A DNA stretch of 38,188 nucleotides from CAWGCE01 sp964480915 (GCA_964480915.1 CAYZRS010000052.1:1-38188); one strand, 5' to 3'. Counted from the first letter of the stretch, positions 23,069 to 33,229 are shown. Translations and numbers: made by a program. The notes: generated by a model from the sequence alone, not told the origin.

Positions 23069-23533
23069 ATGCAATTCTCGCCATCGCGAATCTTGGTTCC
23101 CTACGACTATTCGGAACGTTGCGACCAGTCCGTTCGCAGCGCCCTGTCGATCGTCGGCACGAAAGGTTCCGTCCACGTTGCCCACATCATTGGCGACTAC
23201 TATCCCGAGTATGCCGCCATCAAGTATCCCGAAATCACGGCGGAAAAAAACCGCATTCTGCATCGCCGCAAAATGTCCGAGTGCTTGTCGGCAGCAGATA
23301 TCGACACTTCTCGATTGACCCTGCACTGCAAAATTGGCGATCCCGGTTCGGAACTCGCTCGACTTGCCGGCGACCTCAACGTCGACCTCGTTATCATTCC
23401 CTCGCATGACAGACGGGGCTTAAAACGATGGCTGTTGGGTTCTGTGGCCGAACGTGTCGCCCGCCTGAGCCCGTGTTCCGTGCTCATCGCAAAGCCATGC
23501 GAGGAGGTTCAACAGGAGGTTGCCCCGTCATGA
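23069..23533 (+). CDS. universal stress protein with altered ATP loop
   Basis: A 154-residue USP (RILVPYDYSERCDQSVRSAL ... IPSHDRRGLKRWLLGSVAERVARLSPCSVLIAKP). It is a tandem duplicate of the gene 37 bp upstream, but the loop reads SHDRRG, with Asp for the first conserved Gly, so nucleotide binding may be changed. GAGGAAA gives a good ribosome site. Its TGA overlaps the ATG of the USP-GspE fusion (ATGA), so both should be made in fixed proportion. Confidence 0.92.
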   Translation: MQFSPSRILVPYDYSERCDQSVRSALSIVGTKGSVHVAHIIGDYYPEYAAIKYPEITAEKNRILHRRKMSECLSAADIDTSRLTLHCKIGDPGSELARLAGDLNVDLVIIPSHDRRGLKRWLLGSVAERVARLSPCSVLIAKPCEEVQQEVAPS

Positions 23534-25380
23534 CAGTCCCCGCTCGCATCTTGGCCGCCGTCGATTTCTCGGACCAGTCGCCAGCCATTGTGGCGCATGC
23601 TTGCGAGCTGGCCACGCAGCATGGCGCTGAATTGCATCTGATCCATGTGGAACCGAAACTCATGAGCTCGCATGACTCTGGGAATTTGACGCGAACGGCA
23701 CTGGAACGGCTCGGAGGCATCCTCCGCCCGGTTGATGAACTGGAAATTGAGACGAAAAAGATCGTTCGCGGCGGCCGGCCACACCGGACGATCATCGACT
23801 ATGCCATGGCAAACAACATCGACCTGATCGTGATGGGTACACAGGGAAGAACCGGACTGTCGCATCTCGCCTTGGGCAGTGTGGCCGAACGTGTTCTACG
23901 GCATGCGACATGTCCGGTGCAAGTCATCAACCTCAAGCCGCTGGAGGACCAACCATTGGACCTGGCCGCTGCCGCCATTGCCGAATCATTCGGTGACACA
24001 TTGACTGGCAACCTTGCCGAGACAGAACGCGATATTCGCGACGTCATTCAGCAAGCGTTGCAGTTCAGCAGCGCGGATGCCGCTGAGCTGTTCGAGGAAT
24101 TGCAGCACCGGGAGTGGGCGACTTGGACTCCCCGAGGAACCGACAGTCCGCAGGGCACGTGGCAATTCGTCGCTGGCATCGAGTTCCTGGAAGAGACGGG
24201 TGGTTATCATCCGTCCGAGAGCGACTCTCCCGCCACCGACCTCGTCGTCCGCGCTCGAAAGCTGCGAGCCACCGATATCCACCTCGACCCCGCTTCACCG
24301 GAGGAGCGTCGCGTCCGATTGAGGATTGATGGCCAACTCGAAGAGTTCTGCCGCTTGGATCTCACCGTCGCCGAACATCTGGTCAATCAGTGGAAACTGA
24401 TGGCTGGCTTGGACGTCGCCGACCCGTTTCATCCTCAGGAGGGGCGATTGACGTTTCCGGCGAGCGCCACCGAACTGGCGGACGTGGAAGCTCGGTTCAC
24501 GTCAGCACCGGTGGCAAATGGGGAAGCGGTCGCGCTACGACTATTTTCCCGCAGTAGCCTCTACATTCCACTGTCACTGCTTGGCCTGAGCCCAGTCGCC
24601 ATGCAGGCGGTCGACGCGATGCTCCACGATTCCGAAGGGCTCGTACTGGTGTCCGGGCCCACAGGCTCAGGAAAGACGACGACGGTCTACTCCATGCTCG
24701 AGTCCATCAGTTCATCCAATCGCAACATCGTCTCTATCGAGGATCCTGTCGAATTCCCTGTCCCCTTCGTGCGTCAGATGTCAGTCGATGAGCGACATGG
24801 CATCGACATGACGACGGGACTAAAAACGATGTTACGCATGGACCCGGACGTTATCTTCCTCGGAGAAATCCGCGACTCGACCGCTGCCGACGTTGCCATG
24901 CAAGCTGCCGCCTCTGGCCGATATGTGTTCAGCACACTACACACCAGAGATGTCGCCTCTGTTTTCACCACACTTCGAGACTTCGGACTTGCCAACCAGT
25001 CGCTGGCCGCCAACATCTCTGGAATTATCAACCAACGCTTGATGCGGCGCCTTTGCACCCATTGCCGTCGCGAAATTCCTACGACCTGCGAACTGCAGCG
25101 TCAATGGGAAGTCCATCACATCAAACCACCGGCAACTCAGTTCGAACGCGTCGGCTGCAGGTGTTGCCGAGGCACCGGATACTACGGTCGCATTGGAATC
25201 TTCGAAGCAGTCAGGATGTCGCCGACCGTCCGTTCTGCAGTTGGGGGCGGGGCATCCGAGGCAGATTTGCGAACGAACTTGTCTGAAGCCGGGCTGGTTC
25301 CGTTAACAACCGCTGCTTTAGCAAAAGTCGCGGCAGGGGTAACGGACGCGGAAGAAATGGATCGAGTCCACAGGGTCTAG
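23530..25380 (+). CDS. USP domain fused to GspE/PilB-type secretion ATPase
   Basis: A 616-residue protein. Residues 1-138 form a complete ATP-binding USP domain (ILAAVDFSDQSPAIVAHA; GTQGRTGLSHLALGSVAERV). After a linker, residues about 240-600 are a type II secretion/type IV pilus ATPase: the N2 region (RKLRATDIHLDP, VRLRIDGQLEE), Walker A GPTGSGKTT (376-384), the Asp box (IEDPVEFP), Walker B region DVIFLGEIRD (440-449), His box STLHTRD, and a zinc site C509-x2-C512 / C543-x2-C546. The usual N-terminal MshEN/N1 domain is replaced by the USP. All catalytic parts look intact. No pilin, platform or secretin gene is nearby, so the machine it powers lies elsewhere or does not exist. Its start overlaps the stop of the upstream USP. 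Confidence 0.92.
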   Translation: MTVPARILAAVDFSDQSPAIVAHACELATQHGAELHLIHVEPKLMSSHDSGNLTRTALERLGGILRPVDELEIETKKIVRGGRPHRTIIDYAMANNIDLIVMGTQGRTGLSHLALGSVAERVLRHATCPVQVINLKPLEDQPLDLAAAAIAESFGDTLTGNLAETERDIRDVIQQALQFSSADAAELFEELQHREWATWTPRGTDSPQGTWQFVAGIEFLEETGGYHPSESDSPATDLVVRARKLRATDIHLDPASPEERRVRLRIDGQLEEFCRLDLTVAEHLVNQWKLMAGLDVADPFHPQEGRLTFPASATELADVEARFTSAPVANGEAVALRLFSRSSLYIPLSLLGLSPVAMQAVDAMLHDSEGLVLVSGPTGSGKTTTVYSMLESISSSNRNIVSIEDPVEFPVPFVRQMSVDERHGIDMTTGLKTMLRMDPDVIFLGEIRDSTAADVAMQAAASGRYVFSTLHTRDVASVFTTLRDFGLANQSLAANISGIINQRLMRRLCTHCRREIPTTCELQRQWEVHHIKPPATQFERVGCRCCRGTGYYGRIGIFEAVRMSPTVRSAVGGGASEADLRTNLSEAGLVPLTTAALAKVAAGVTDAEEMDRVHRV

Positions 25381-25534
25381 CAATGGAACAGCGCCCAGGG
25401 CACCAGACCGGCGCACCACTTCGCAGCCCAAGACTGGCTGTCTCGGTGGGAAACAGTATTCCTCACGACGCGGCGACGTCGCTCGAGTCGCTTCCTGTTC
25501 GGCGTGAGGCCAGCTGGCAGGTGCGGATGGAGTG

Positions 25535-26005
25535 TCACACGCGCAGTGGATCGACCGACGTGGCGTGGGGCATCATTTCCACAACCGATTCGTCATGAAC
25601 CGTGAGAACCGGGCAGGGTGCAGACCGCATCACCGATTCCGTAACGCTACCGACCAGAAGTCGTTCCCAGCCAGATTTGGATCGCGTTCCCAAGACGATC
25701 AGATCGATATCATTCGCCAAGGCGTAACGGACGATTGCGTTCGCCGGCAATCCGAAAATCAGCTCGTGCATGACCTTGACACCTTCAGGGCGAATGGCAG
25801 TGAGGCTCCGTCTCATGGCATCCAAATCTGGCGCCACCGGCATCGGAGCCGTACCATCCATCGAACCGTCGATAAACAACCACTCGTAGACATTCACAAC
25901 GTGCAAAGTGGCATCGTGCCGACGCGCCAGGTCGGTCGCCTTCTCAAGTGCGGCTTGGGCGGCGGTTGAGTAGTCGGTGGGAAATAGAATGTGGTCGATT
26001 TTCAT
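25535..26005 (-). CDS. universal stress protein with altered ATP loop
   Basis: A 156-residue USP-fold protein starting MKIDHILFPTDYSTAAQAALEKA and ending MRSAPCPVLTVHDES. The loop is GTRSKSGWERLLVGSVTESV: the spacing is kept but H-G-R is replaced by R-S-K, so ATP binding is doubtful. An insert around residues 42-62 (EWLFIDGSMDGTAPMPVAPD) is unusual. GGAG precedes ATG 26005. It lies 27 bp downstream of the APH/P-loop kinase gene, forming a two-gene unit; in mycobacteria the same protein family (Rv2004c) also sits beside a USP gene. It is convergent with the USP-GspE fusion; 25381-25534 between them shows no clear terminator. Confidence 0.9.
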   Translation of the reverse strand: MKIDHILFPTDYSTAAQAALEKATDLARRHDATLHVVNVYEWLFIDGSMDGTAPMPVAPDLDAMRRSLTAIRPEGVKVMHELIFGLPANAIVRYALANDIDLIVLGTRSKSGWERLLVGSVTESVMRSAPCPVLTVHDESVVEMMPHATSVDPLRV

Positions 26006-26032
26006 GGCTGGCTCCGGGAATGGGTTCTGGAT

Positions 26033-27637
26033 TTACTGACGCTTCAGGAGAGGGATGAGTTCTTTTAAAACAACGTCTTGTTCTTCCGCCAACGCCGCCG
26101 TCGTGTCGACGCGAACAACAGGCACATCTTCGATGAGCGGTTCGGCTTGCGCCACTTGTAGGTCATAGTGTTCTGGGCGCGCCTCAGATGAGGACGCACC
26201 ACGCTGCTCGCGATCCATTATCCGGGCAACCGCTTCGTCGCGAGGACATTCGCATTGGACTTGGAGAATCTGATAGCCGTATCTCGAGGCAAATTCCCTG
26301 ATCAGATTTCGCCCTGTTTGCATGGTGAATGTCGCGTCAAAGATCAGGCCCGTATTGCGCCGCATCAGCCGCTTGCCGCACGCGACCATCTGCTTATAGT
26401 TGGCCAATCGCGCGTCAGAGCTATACCTGCCGGTCCCAAAAGGCAGGCTACCCGTCTTTCCTGGCGCCGCATCTGGAAAACCAAAAACGGATTGCCGTGT
26501 AACGTCCGAGCTGATGAGCTCCGTCGAAAGCAGTTTCTGAAGCTCGCGAGCCAACGTCGATTTCCCGGACCCCATCAATCCCCCGACAATCAGCACAAAC
26601 GGCGCATCGAGTGATGCCACATAGCGATCGGCCAGGTCAAGATAATCGTGCTCCATATGCAGCGAGTCGTGGGCGAATCGACCCGCCTGCTGCTGACGGC
26701 GAAGACCGGCGACTTTGGCTCGGACACAGGCCCGGTACGATTTGTAGAAAGCGATCAACTGCGGATCGCACAGATCGCCACTCGCCTCTTCGTATTCAGC
26801 AAACAGCGATTCGCCAACCGACGATTCCTGCCAACGCTCGCAGCACATGGCCAAGAACGACAATTCGTCAATCACATCGTTGGTACGATATTCGGAATTG
26901 AACTCGATGCAATCGATGACGACCGGAGGCTGGTAAAGATAGATGTGATCGGGTCGCAGATCCCCATGCCCATCGACAATCCGACCGTCCAGCGCCCGGG
27001 CATCCAGAAGATCGCTGTGCGTCACCAGGAAACGCAATTGAGCGCTATGAATGCGACCGACTTGATCTCGCTCGGCTCGAGTCGTCGACACCTGAAGCAA
27101 TTGAGCCTGATTGTCGGCAACGTGCTCCTGCAGTCGCGCTCGGAACGCTTTCGTCCTGACGGTCATGGGTGCTTGTGCCGAATAGTACGTCGCGAGAAAT
27201 CTCGACACGTTCCGAATGTCTTCGACTTTCTGCTTGGCGTTGGAACTTTGAAGTCGGTTGGCTAAGGTGCGACTGGCATCCAGCCGTCGCATGTGAACCA
27301 CCCAATCGACGATCTCATCACTTTCCGAACCGTGCCATATCAACTTGCCGCCTGCCGTGCGCCGAATCGACTCCACTCCGAGATAGACCGACGGCGCCAT
27401 GCGACGGTTCAACTGCACCTCTGCTTCGCAGGCCTTTTTTCGTAGAGCAACGGTCGAGAAATCGACGAAGTCATATTTCACGGCCTTTTTGAGCTTGTAC
27501 ACATCATCTCCCGCGATAAACACGAGCGAAATATGTGTCTCCATTTGTTCGACCGACGGCCGCCCTCGGTAACTCGCCGGGTCGGCAAGGAACTTGATCA
27601 AGTCGGCGTTTGTTTTCTCGATGGCTGTACGTTGCAT
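26033..27637 (-). CDS. APH-like domain plus P-loop kinase protein (COG2187/COG0645, Rv2004c-like)
   Basis: A 534-residue two-domain protein. The N-terminal 330 residues resemble aminoglycoside phosphotransferase-fold kinases (VYKLKKAVKYDFVDFST; VDGHGDLRPDHIYL with the HGDL-R-x-x-H catalytic motif; VIDCIEFN as the metal site). The C-terminal 190 residues are a P-loop kinase with Walker A GGLMGSGKST, DVTRQSVFG and DATF. Substrates are unknown. The same fusion, Rv2004c, is a member of the DosR dormancy regulon of M. tuberculosis. The ATG at 27637 is conserved-looking, with GGCGAG close upstream. A sigma-54 element lies so near (27650-27665) that the leader would be only a few bases. A USP gene follows after 27 bp. 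Confidence 0.88.
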   Translation of the reverse strand: MQRTAIEKTNADLIKFLADPASYRGRPSVEQMETHISLVFIAGDDVYKLKKAVKYDFVDFSTVALRKKACEAEVQLNRRMAPSVYLGVESIRRTAGGKLIWHGSESDEIVDWVVHMRRLDASRTLANRLQSSNAKQKVEDIRNVSRFLATYYSAQAPMTVRTKAFRARLQEHVADNQAQLLQVSTTRAERDQVGRIHSAQLRFLVTHSDLLDARALDGRIVDGHGDLRPDHIYLYQPPVVIDCIEFNSEYRTNDVIDELSFLAMCCERWQESSVGESLFAEYEEASGDLCDPQLIAFYKSYRACVRAKVAGLRRQQQAGRFAHDSLHMEHDYLDLADRYVASLDAPFVLIVGGLMGSGKSTLARELQKLLSTELISSDVTRQSVFGFPDAAPGKTGSLPFGTGRYSSDARLANYKQMVACGKRLMRRNTGLIFDATFTMQTGRNLIREFASRYGYQILQVQCECPRDEAVARIMDREQRGASSSEARPEHYDLQVAQAEPLIEDVPVVRVDTTAALAEEQDVVLKELIPLLKRQ

Positions 27638-27649
27638 GCTCGCCTACGT

Positions 27650-27665
27650 TGCAAACGAAATGCCA
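27650..27665 (-). promoter_or_regulatory. sigma-54 promoter of the APH/P-loop kinase-USP operon
   Basis: Reading the minus strand from 27665, TGGCATTTCGTTTGCA differs from TGGCAC-N5-TTGCW at one base only. The start would fall near 27639, just before ATG 27637, suggesting a leaderless or nearly leaderless mRNA. Confidence 0.6.
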
Positions 27666-27892
27666 CTTAACACCGAGGAGTCTCGCGACCGAAAGGACGC
27701 TTGACGAACAGGCATCGTAGTGCGATCGCACACGTTCCATGTGCTGCCAGACCATCTTTGGCACACACTGTGCGAATACAAGGTGTGCACCATAGGCACG
27801 GATGAACGGAAACGCACAGTTTCGCAGGCAATTTCAGCCCGATCTACAACGCGTCCCAAATCTCCGATAATGCAAACCAAGACAACGACGCC

Positions 27893-27906
27893 GTGCTTAA
27901 GAGCAC
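27893..27906. promoter_or_regulatory. operator copy, perfect GTGC-N6-GCAC, in front of the activator gene
   Basis: GTGCTTAAGAGCAC lies 46 bp before the ATG of the NtrC-type regulator. It may be an autoregulatory site, or a distant enhancer for the divergent promoter at 27650. Confidence 0.65.
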
Positions 27907-27951
27907 ACTTTTCCCAAAACTGATCCGCTCCGCACACTTCGGGAGAGTCCG

Positions 27952-29325
<1,374 letters not shown>

Positions 29326-29381
29326 GAATCGTCGCTGGGACAGGGCACAACACAATCTTTCTCAAATCGTTGGATTAAGAT

Positions 29382-30329
29382 ATGCCGTTCAAGAATATTC
29401 TCATCAACACCCCCGCCGTCCCCTCTGATTCAGACGCGCTCGTCATGGATGCGGCCGTGCGAATCGGTGCTCCCTGCGATGCGGCGATCACGGTTTTCGA
29501 TGTTAACTCTGATCTTTCATGGGCAATGCAATATTTGGCCGGAGGTTGGGAAGAGACGGTCGAGTCGATCGCCGGCACCAAAGAACGGCGACTCGAACGA
29601 TTCGCCCAGACACTCCGCGATCGCGGCCTGAACGCTTCCCACTCGGTCGCCCACGGGCGGCTATCGGCGGAGATCGCCCGACACGTCAGCGAGAACGGCC
29701 ACGATCTCGTGGTTAAGGTCGCAGAGACTTCTTCCAATCGATCAGGATTTATTGGCTCGACCGACATGCGGCTGATTCACGACTGCCCGTGCGCCGTGCT
29801 CATTCTGCGCCCGGATGAGGAGGCCGGATTCCAACACATCGCCGTCGCCGCCGACATTCTTGACCAAGACACCTTGCAGCGTGATCTCAACCGTAACGCT
29901 TTGGTGATGGCCTCAACCTTGATGGCAACGGCCGCACCGATCTCCCTTGTCTACGCACTTCCACCACTCAGAACAGCAATCCGAGTCGACAACGATAGCA
30001 CCGACGTTGTCTCGCAGGAGCAATTGGTAAAATGGGATTCAGATCTGCGAAGTGTCGCGGAAATCAAACTGGAGAGGCTCGCCAGCGACGTCGAGGACCT
30101 GGACTGCCATCGTCACGTACTAGTTGGCGATCCGATCGAAGCCATTCCTGAATTCACCAACGGGCATGGAATCGACCTGCTGATCATCGGCAGTGTTCCG
30201 CGAAATGGCATCGCCGGAGTACTCCTTGGCAACACGGCGGTACGAATTTTGGAACGCGTGAGTTGCTCCGTTTTGGTGATCAAGTCCCAACGTCCACAAT
30301 CCAAGAACGAAACGACAACCTGCGCGTGA
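29382..30329 (+). CDS. tandem universal stress protein (UspE-like)
   Basis: A 315-residue protein with two USP-like halves. The first (FKNILINTPAVPSDSDALVM ... LVVKVAETSSNRSGFIGSTDMRLIHDCPCAVLIL) has lost the ATP loop. The second (QHIAVAADILDQDT ... LLIIGSVPRNGIAGVLLGNTAVRILERVSCSVLVIK) keeps G-x2-x-R-N-G-x9-GNT, a variant loop. Tandem USPs often act as ligand-binding adaptors. It lies between the sigma-54 activator (56 bp upstream) and the hybrid kinase (4 bp downstream), so it may take part in that signalling pathway directly. The ATG has only a weak GGATTAAG upstream. Confidence 0.85.
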   Translation: MPFKNILINTPAVPSDSDALVMDAAVRIGAPCDAAITVFDVNSDLSWAMQYLAGGWEETVESIAGTKERRLERFAQTLRDRGLNASHSVAHGRLSAEIARHVSENGHDLVVKVAETSSNRSGFIGSTDMRLIHDCPCAVLILRPDEEAGFQHIAVAADILDQDTLQRDLNRNALVMASTLMATAAPISLVYALPPLRTAIRVDNDSTDVVSQEQLVKWDSDLRSVAEIKLERLASDVEDLDCHRHVLVGDPIEAIPEFTNGHGIDLLIIGSVPRNGIAGVLLGNTAVRILERVSCSVLVIKSQRPQSKNETTTCA

Positions 30330-30333
30330 ACCT

Positions 30334-31776
30334 ATGACCGATACACTCAACATAACCGTCATCGAGGACGATGAGGATGCGCGGCGAGGACTCGTCGATA
30401 TTTTGGAACTGGACGATCATCGCGTCACCGCATTTCCCTCCGTCGCTGCTGCCAAAGAGCGAGGCTTCGTTAACACCGACTTGGTGCTGATGGATCGCAA
30501 GCTGCCCGACGGCATGGCAGAAGAGATGCTGCCAAGCCTACGCGGCTTGGCTGGCGACGCCGACTTTATTGTGATCACCGGCTACACCGACTTGCACGCA
30601 ACCATTGTCGCTTTACGCGAAGGCGTCTTTGATTACCTCATCAAGCCCATCGACCCGGTCGCCCTTAGCGCTTCGCTGGCGCGGCTTGCCCAACGTCGCA
30701 ATACAGAACGAGAACTTTACCGCCAGCGGCGATTCGCCGAAAAATTACTGGAAACGGCAGATGCAATTATACTCGTGCTGTCGCCTCAAGGTCGCGTCAT
30801 GCGAGGCAATCGATTTCTGCTGGAATTGACCGGCTATCAGGCGGACGAAATCCTGGATATGGATTGGTTCGAGATGTTCATTCCACCGCCCGATCGGTCG
30901 CGAGTCCGCGACCTCTTTGACCGAACGGTCCATCAAATGAGCTCGCATGGGATTCTTAATCCAGTGCTCCACAAAGACGGCACTTCCAGTCAAATTCGGT
31001 GGTCCAATTCTACGCTTAAGGATGCCGACGGTCAGACCATCGCGGTTCTCGCTATCGGCCTCGACGTGACAGATCTCGTCAAAGCACAGCGGGCTCAGCT
31101 GCAGTCGGAACGACTTGCTGCCATCGGCACCACCGTGACCGGACTTGCTCACGAAAGCCGGAATGCTCTGCAACGGATGCAGAACGCGGTCGACCTGTTG
31201 AAACAAGGCCTGGGAGACCAGAGCGAACTGTTGCGCTATGTCGAAAAAGTCGAACGAAGCGGACGGCACATCCGTGGACTATTGGAGGAGGTGCGAGACT
31301 ATGCCGCGCCAATCCAACTAGCTTTCTCTCAAGAATCGCTGCCTGGCATTTGGCGACGTTCGTGGCAATCGGTAGAGCACCGGCGAGCGAATCGTCACGT
31401 GTCTCTCAATGAAATCCCCCCCGAAGCAGACGCCGAACTACCAACGATCCGAGTGGATGCCGACCGACTAGAACAGGTCTTTCGCAATCTGTTCGAGAAT
31501 TCTCTCGACGCCCAAGATGGCGATTTGGCCATAGAAATTGAGTCGAGAATCGAGCACGATCACTTGATTGTCTGCTTCCGCGACAACGGGCCCGGGATCC
31601 CCGCGTCGCATCGCGACACGCTGTTCGACGCCTTCGCAACCTCCAAACCGAAGGGAACCGGATTAGGACTTTCCATCTGCCAGCGACTGGTCGAAGCGCA
31701 CGGTGGCAGCTTGAAACTGTGCGATAGCCAAGTGGGAGCTGAATTCAAATTGAGACTCCCCATCAGACCGGCCTAA
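30334..31776 (+). CDS. hybrid sensor kinase: receiver, PAS, HisKA, HATPase
   Basis: A 480-residue soluble kinase with its receiver at the N-terminus (VIEDDED pocket, D54 in LMDRKLPDG, K104 in YLIKPID). It is followed by a PAS domain (about 140-250), HisKA with H273 in TGLAHESRNALQ, and an ATPase domain (NLFENSLDA, DNGPGI, GTGLGLSIC). The PAS lacks the HDGYL segment of the other kinase, so a heme is not indicated. An N-terminal receiver suggests that it takes input from another phosphodonor, possibly the FixL-like kinase or the double-receiver protein. It starts 4 bp after the tandem USP and probably belongs to the activator's operon. No membrane segment is seen. Confidence 0.9.
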   Translation: MTDTLNITVIEDDEDARRGLVDILELDDHRVTAFPSVAAAKERGFVNTDLVLMDRKLPDGMAEEMLPSLRGLAGDADFIVITGYTDLHATIVALREGVFDYLIKPIDPVALSASLARLAQRRNTERELYRQRRFAEKLLETADAIILVLSPQGRVMRGNRFLLELTGYQADEILDMDWFEMFIPPPDRSRVRDLFDRTVHQMSSHGILNPVLHKDGTSSQIRWSNSTLKDADGQTIAVLAIGLDVTDLVKAQRAQLQSERLAAIGTTVTGLAHESRNALQRMQNAVDLLKQGLGDQSELLRYVEKVERSGRHIRGLLEEVRDYAAPIQLAFSQESLPGIWRRSWQSVEHRRANRHVSLNEIPPEADAELPTIRVDADRLEQVFRNLFENSLDAQDGDLAIEIESRIEHDHLIVCFRDNGPGIPASHRDTLFDAFATSKPKGTGLGLSICQRLVEAHGGSLKLCDSQVGAEFKLRLPIRPA

Positions 31777-31836
31777 TCACGCCGCGGAATTGCCGCCGTT
31801 AACGCGCCGTCACAGAACTCGGAGGGTGGCGCCACT

Positions 31837-31850
31837 GTGCGAATCGGCAC
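31837..31850. promoter_or_regulatory. operator copy, perfect GTGC-N6-GCAC
   Basis: GTGCGAATCGGCAC, with the same T before and GC after as the copy at 15645. It is 87 bp upstream of the -24 element at 31936. Confidence 0.6.
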
Positions 31851-31935
31851 GCTTTGCAGGCCACCATTCTTGGCCCTTACCTCAGTTTCCCGAGAAAACA
31901 CCCAAAATGGCGATTTTCGCATTCCGCGGCGTCGC

Positions 31936-31951
31936 CGGCACAATCTGTGCA
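31936..31951 (+). promoter_or_regulatory. sigma-54-like promoter of the DUF4405 gene
   Basis: CGGCACAATCTGTGCA has GGCAC at -24 and TGCA at -12 with exact spacing. The start would be near 31962, only a few bases before ATG 31965, as at the promoter at 27650. Confidence 0.5.
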
Positions 31952-31964
31952 TCGATCTGAGAAC

Positions 31965-32492
31965 ATGAAAGGCTCCACCGAAACTGCCGAAGGCCAACAA
32001 GTCACGACGCAAACCGAAACATCCCGCAATTCGCACAAGGAGGGTGCGCTCGACAGCTCACCCACAGCCAGACCATCTTCGGGCCACACAAAAAGGAAAC
32101 GAGTCTCTTGGTCACTCGTCAATTTCTGGCTGGATCTTGTGATGTCCATCGAGTTCCTAGGTCTGGTTCTCGTCTCCACCATCATTCGCTTTGTTTTTCC
32201 CGCAGCCTCAGCAGCCGCCGGCTGGACTCTGTGGGGACGCGGCATCGACGATTGGATGTCGCTTCAATTTGCGTTGGTAGCCGTGCTCGCCTTCTCGATC
32301 CTCGTCCACCTCATGCTCCACTGGAGCTGGGTATGCGGCGTCTTTTTTGGCAAGTTGTGGAAACGGCCAGGGAAGAAACTCCCGGAGGATGGCATTCGGA
32401 CGATCTACGGCGTCGGCCTGATGATTGTCATCTTGAACACGATGGGGCTGCTAATTGCCCTAGCCGCTTTGATGGTCCGTTCCTCTGGCTAA
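31965..32492 (+). CDS. DUF4405-like heme-type membrane protein
   Basis: A 175-residue protein with a 48-residue hydrophilic, Thr/Ser-rich N-terminus and three to four membrane helices (about 50-73, 92-120 and 145-168). The helix with SILVHLMLHWSWVCGVFFGKLWK carries the H-x3-HW pattern of DUF4405/cytochrome b561-like proteins, where the histidines may hold heme b. Function is unknown; a membrane electron-transfer or gas-sensing role is a guess. The ATG lacks a ribosome site and lies directly behind a sigma-54-like element, so a leaderless mRNA or a later start are both possible. It is convergent with the SafE-like gene at 32530. Confidence 0.65.
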   Translation: MKGSTETAEGQQVTTQTETSRNSHKEGALDSSPTARPSSGHTKRKRVSWSLVNFWLDLVMSIEFLGLVLVSTIIRFVFPAASAAAGWTLWGRGIDDWMSLQFALVAVLAFSILVHLMLHWSWVCGVFFGKLWKRPGKKLPEDGIRTIYGVGLMIVILNTMGLLIALAALMVRSSG

Positions 32493-32529
32493 CGCGGCGA
32501 AACGGACTCTTGGCGAGCGGCAGTTTTTT

Positions 32530-33222
32530 CTACCCACAGAACGGGCAGGCCGACGGATCGTCAACCATCAAAAACGCCCACCCTCGATACAGCGACAACA
32601 TGCCCATTGCGACCACAAACCATCCCGCCAGCTTGAAGAGGCGTGCGCGCCACGCCATCGGAATCGCGCTGGCCGTCGTGCCGGTGACGACCATCATGGG
32701 CAGCGTGCCCAGGCCAAAGGCGATCATGACGGCGCTGCCGAGGAACAAGTTGCTAGTGCGCGCCGCGATCAGTAGAAACGCGTAGACAAGACCGCAAGGC
32801 AAGAACCCAGTCGTGATACCTGCCAAGAAGATGCCGGTGTGGTTACGTTGTTGGAGCATCGCTCGCAGAAGCCCGCCCGATGCGCACCCCGAATGACGAG
32901 CCACGACGGCACGCCGCCGTAAGAGCCCGGCCGTTACGAGTCCCTCCCGAAGTAGAATCGCTCCGGCCGCAATAGCTAACAGCGAAGTCAAGTTGACCCC
33001 AAACCACTTCAGGCCAAGCAGCCGCTGGCCCCCAAAACCGGCCATCGCGCCGAGCACCGCGTAGGTGAAAATCCTGCCAAAGCTATAGGCAATTTGCCAA
33101 CCGACATTTTGCCGCCAGCCATTCGAGGCCGACCCCAAAATGGCTGCAAACGGGCCGCACATTCCCAGGCAATGCGACGAACCCAATATCCCAGAAACGA
33201 AAATTAGCGGCAGTTCGAACAT
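32530..33222 (-). CDS. SafE/DsbD-2-type membrane protein of the cbb3 locus
   Basis: A 230-residue protein with six predicted helices. The segment GSSHCLGMCGPFA and the repeat TGFLPCGLVYAFL are the signature of the SafE/DsbD-2 family (Cys pairs at the ends of helices), and it ends in a CPFCG motif. Members next to ccoI are thought to help copper delivery or redox handling during cbb3 oxidase assembly; the exact chemistry is open. ATG 33222 is chosen because it follows the ATPase stop (33230) by a few bases; a GTG at 33276 would overlap that gene. A run of extra Cys (SGCASGG) occurs in the central loop. Confidence 0.85.
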   Translation of the reverse strand: MFELPLIFVSGILGSSHCLGMCGPFAAILGSASNGWRQNVGWQIAYSFGRIFTYAVLGAMAGFGGQRLLGLKWFGVNLTSLLAIAAGAILLREGLVTAGLLRRRAVVARHSGCASGGLLRAMLQQRNHTGIFLAGITTGFLPCGLVYAFLLIAARTSNLFLGSAVMIAFGLGTLPMMVVTGTTASAIPMAWRARLFKLAGWFVVAMGMLSLYRGWAFLMVDDPSACPFCG

Positions 33223-33229
33223 GTCGTAC

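Larger units (their letters stand above)
27638..27951. other. divergent control region of the kinase and the sigma-54 activator
   Basis: These 314 bases carry no gene. They are dense in GTGC/GCAC half-sites: GTGC-N4-GCAC at 27720-27731, GTGC-N7-GCAC at 27785-27799, and the perfect N6 operator at 27893-27906. The sigma-54 element of the minus-strand gene is at 27650-27665. Confidence 0.6.

Noticed and set aside
25381..25534. Search for a terminator or gene between the convergent USP-GspE and USP genes
   Set aside because: No stable stem with U-tract and no open frame with a ribosome site was found.
32108..32785. 225-codon plus-strand frame overlapping DUF4405
   Set aside because: It overlaps a membrane protein with clear helices and is Arg/His-rich without domains; a frame shadow.
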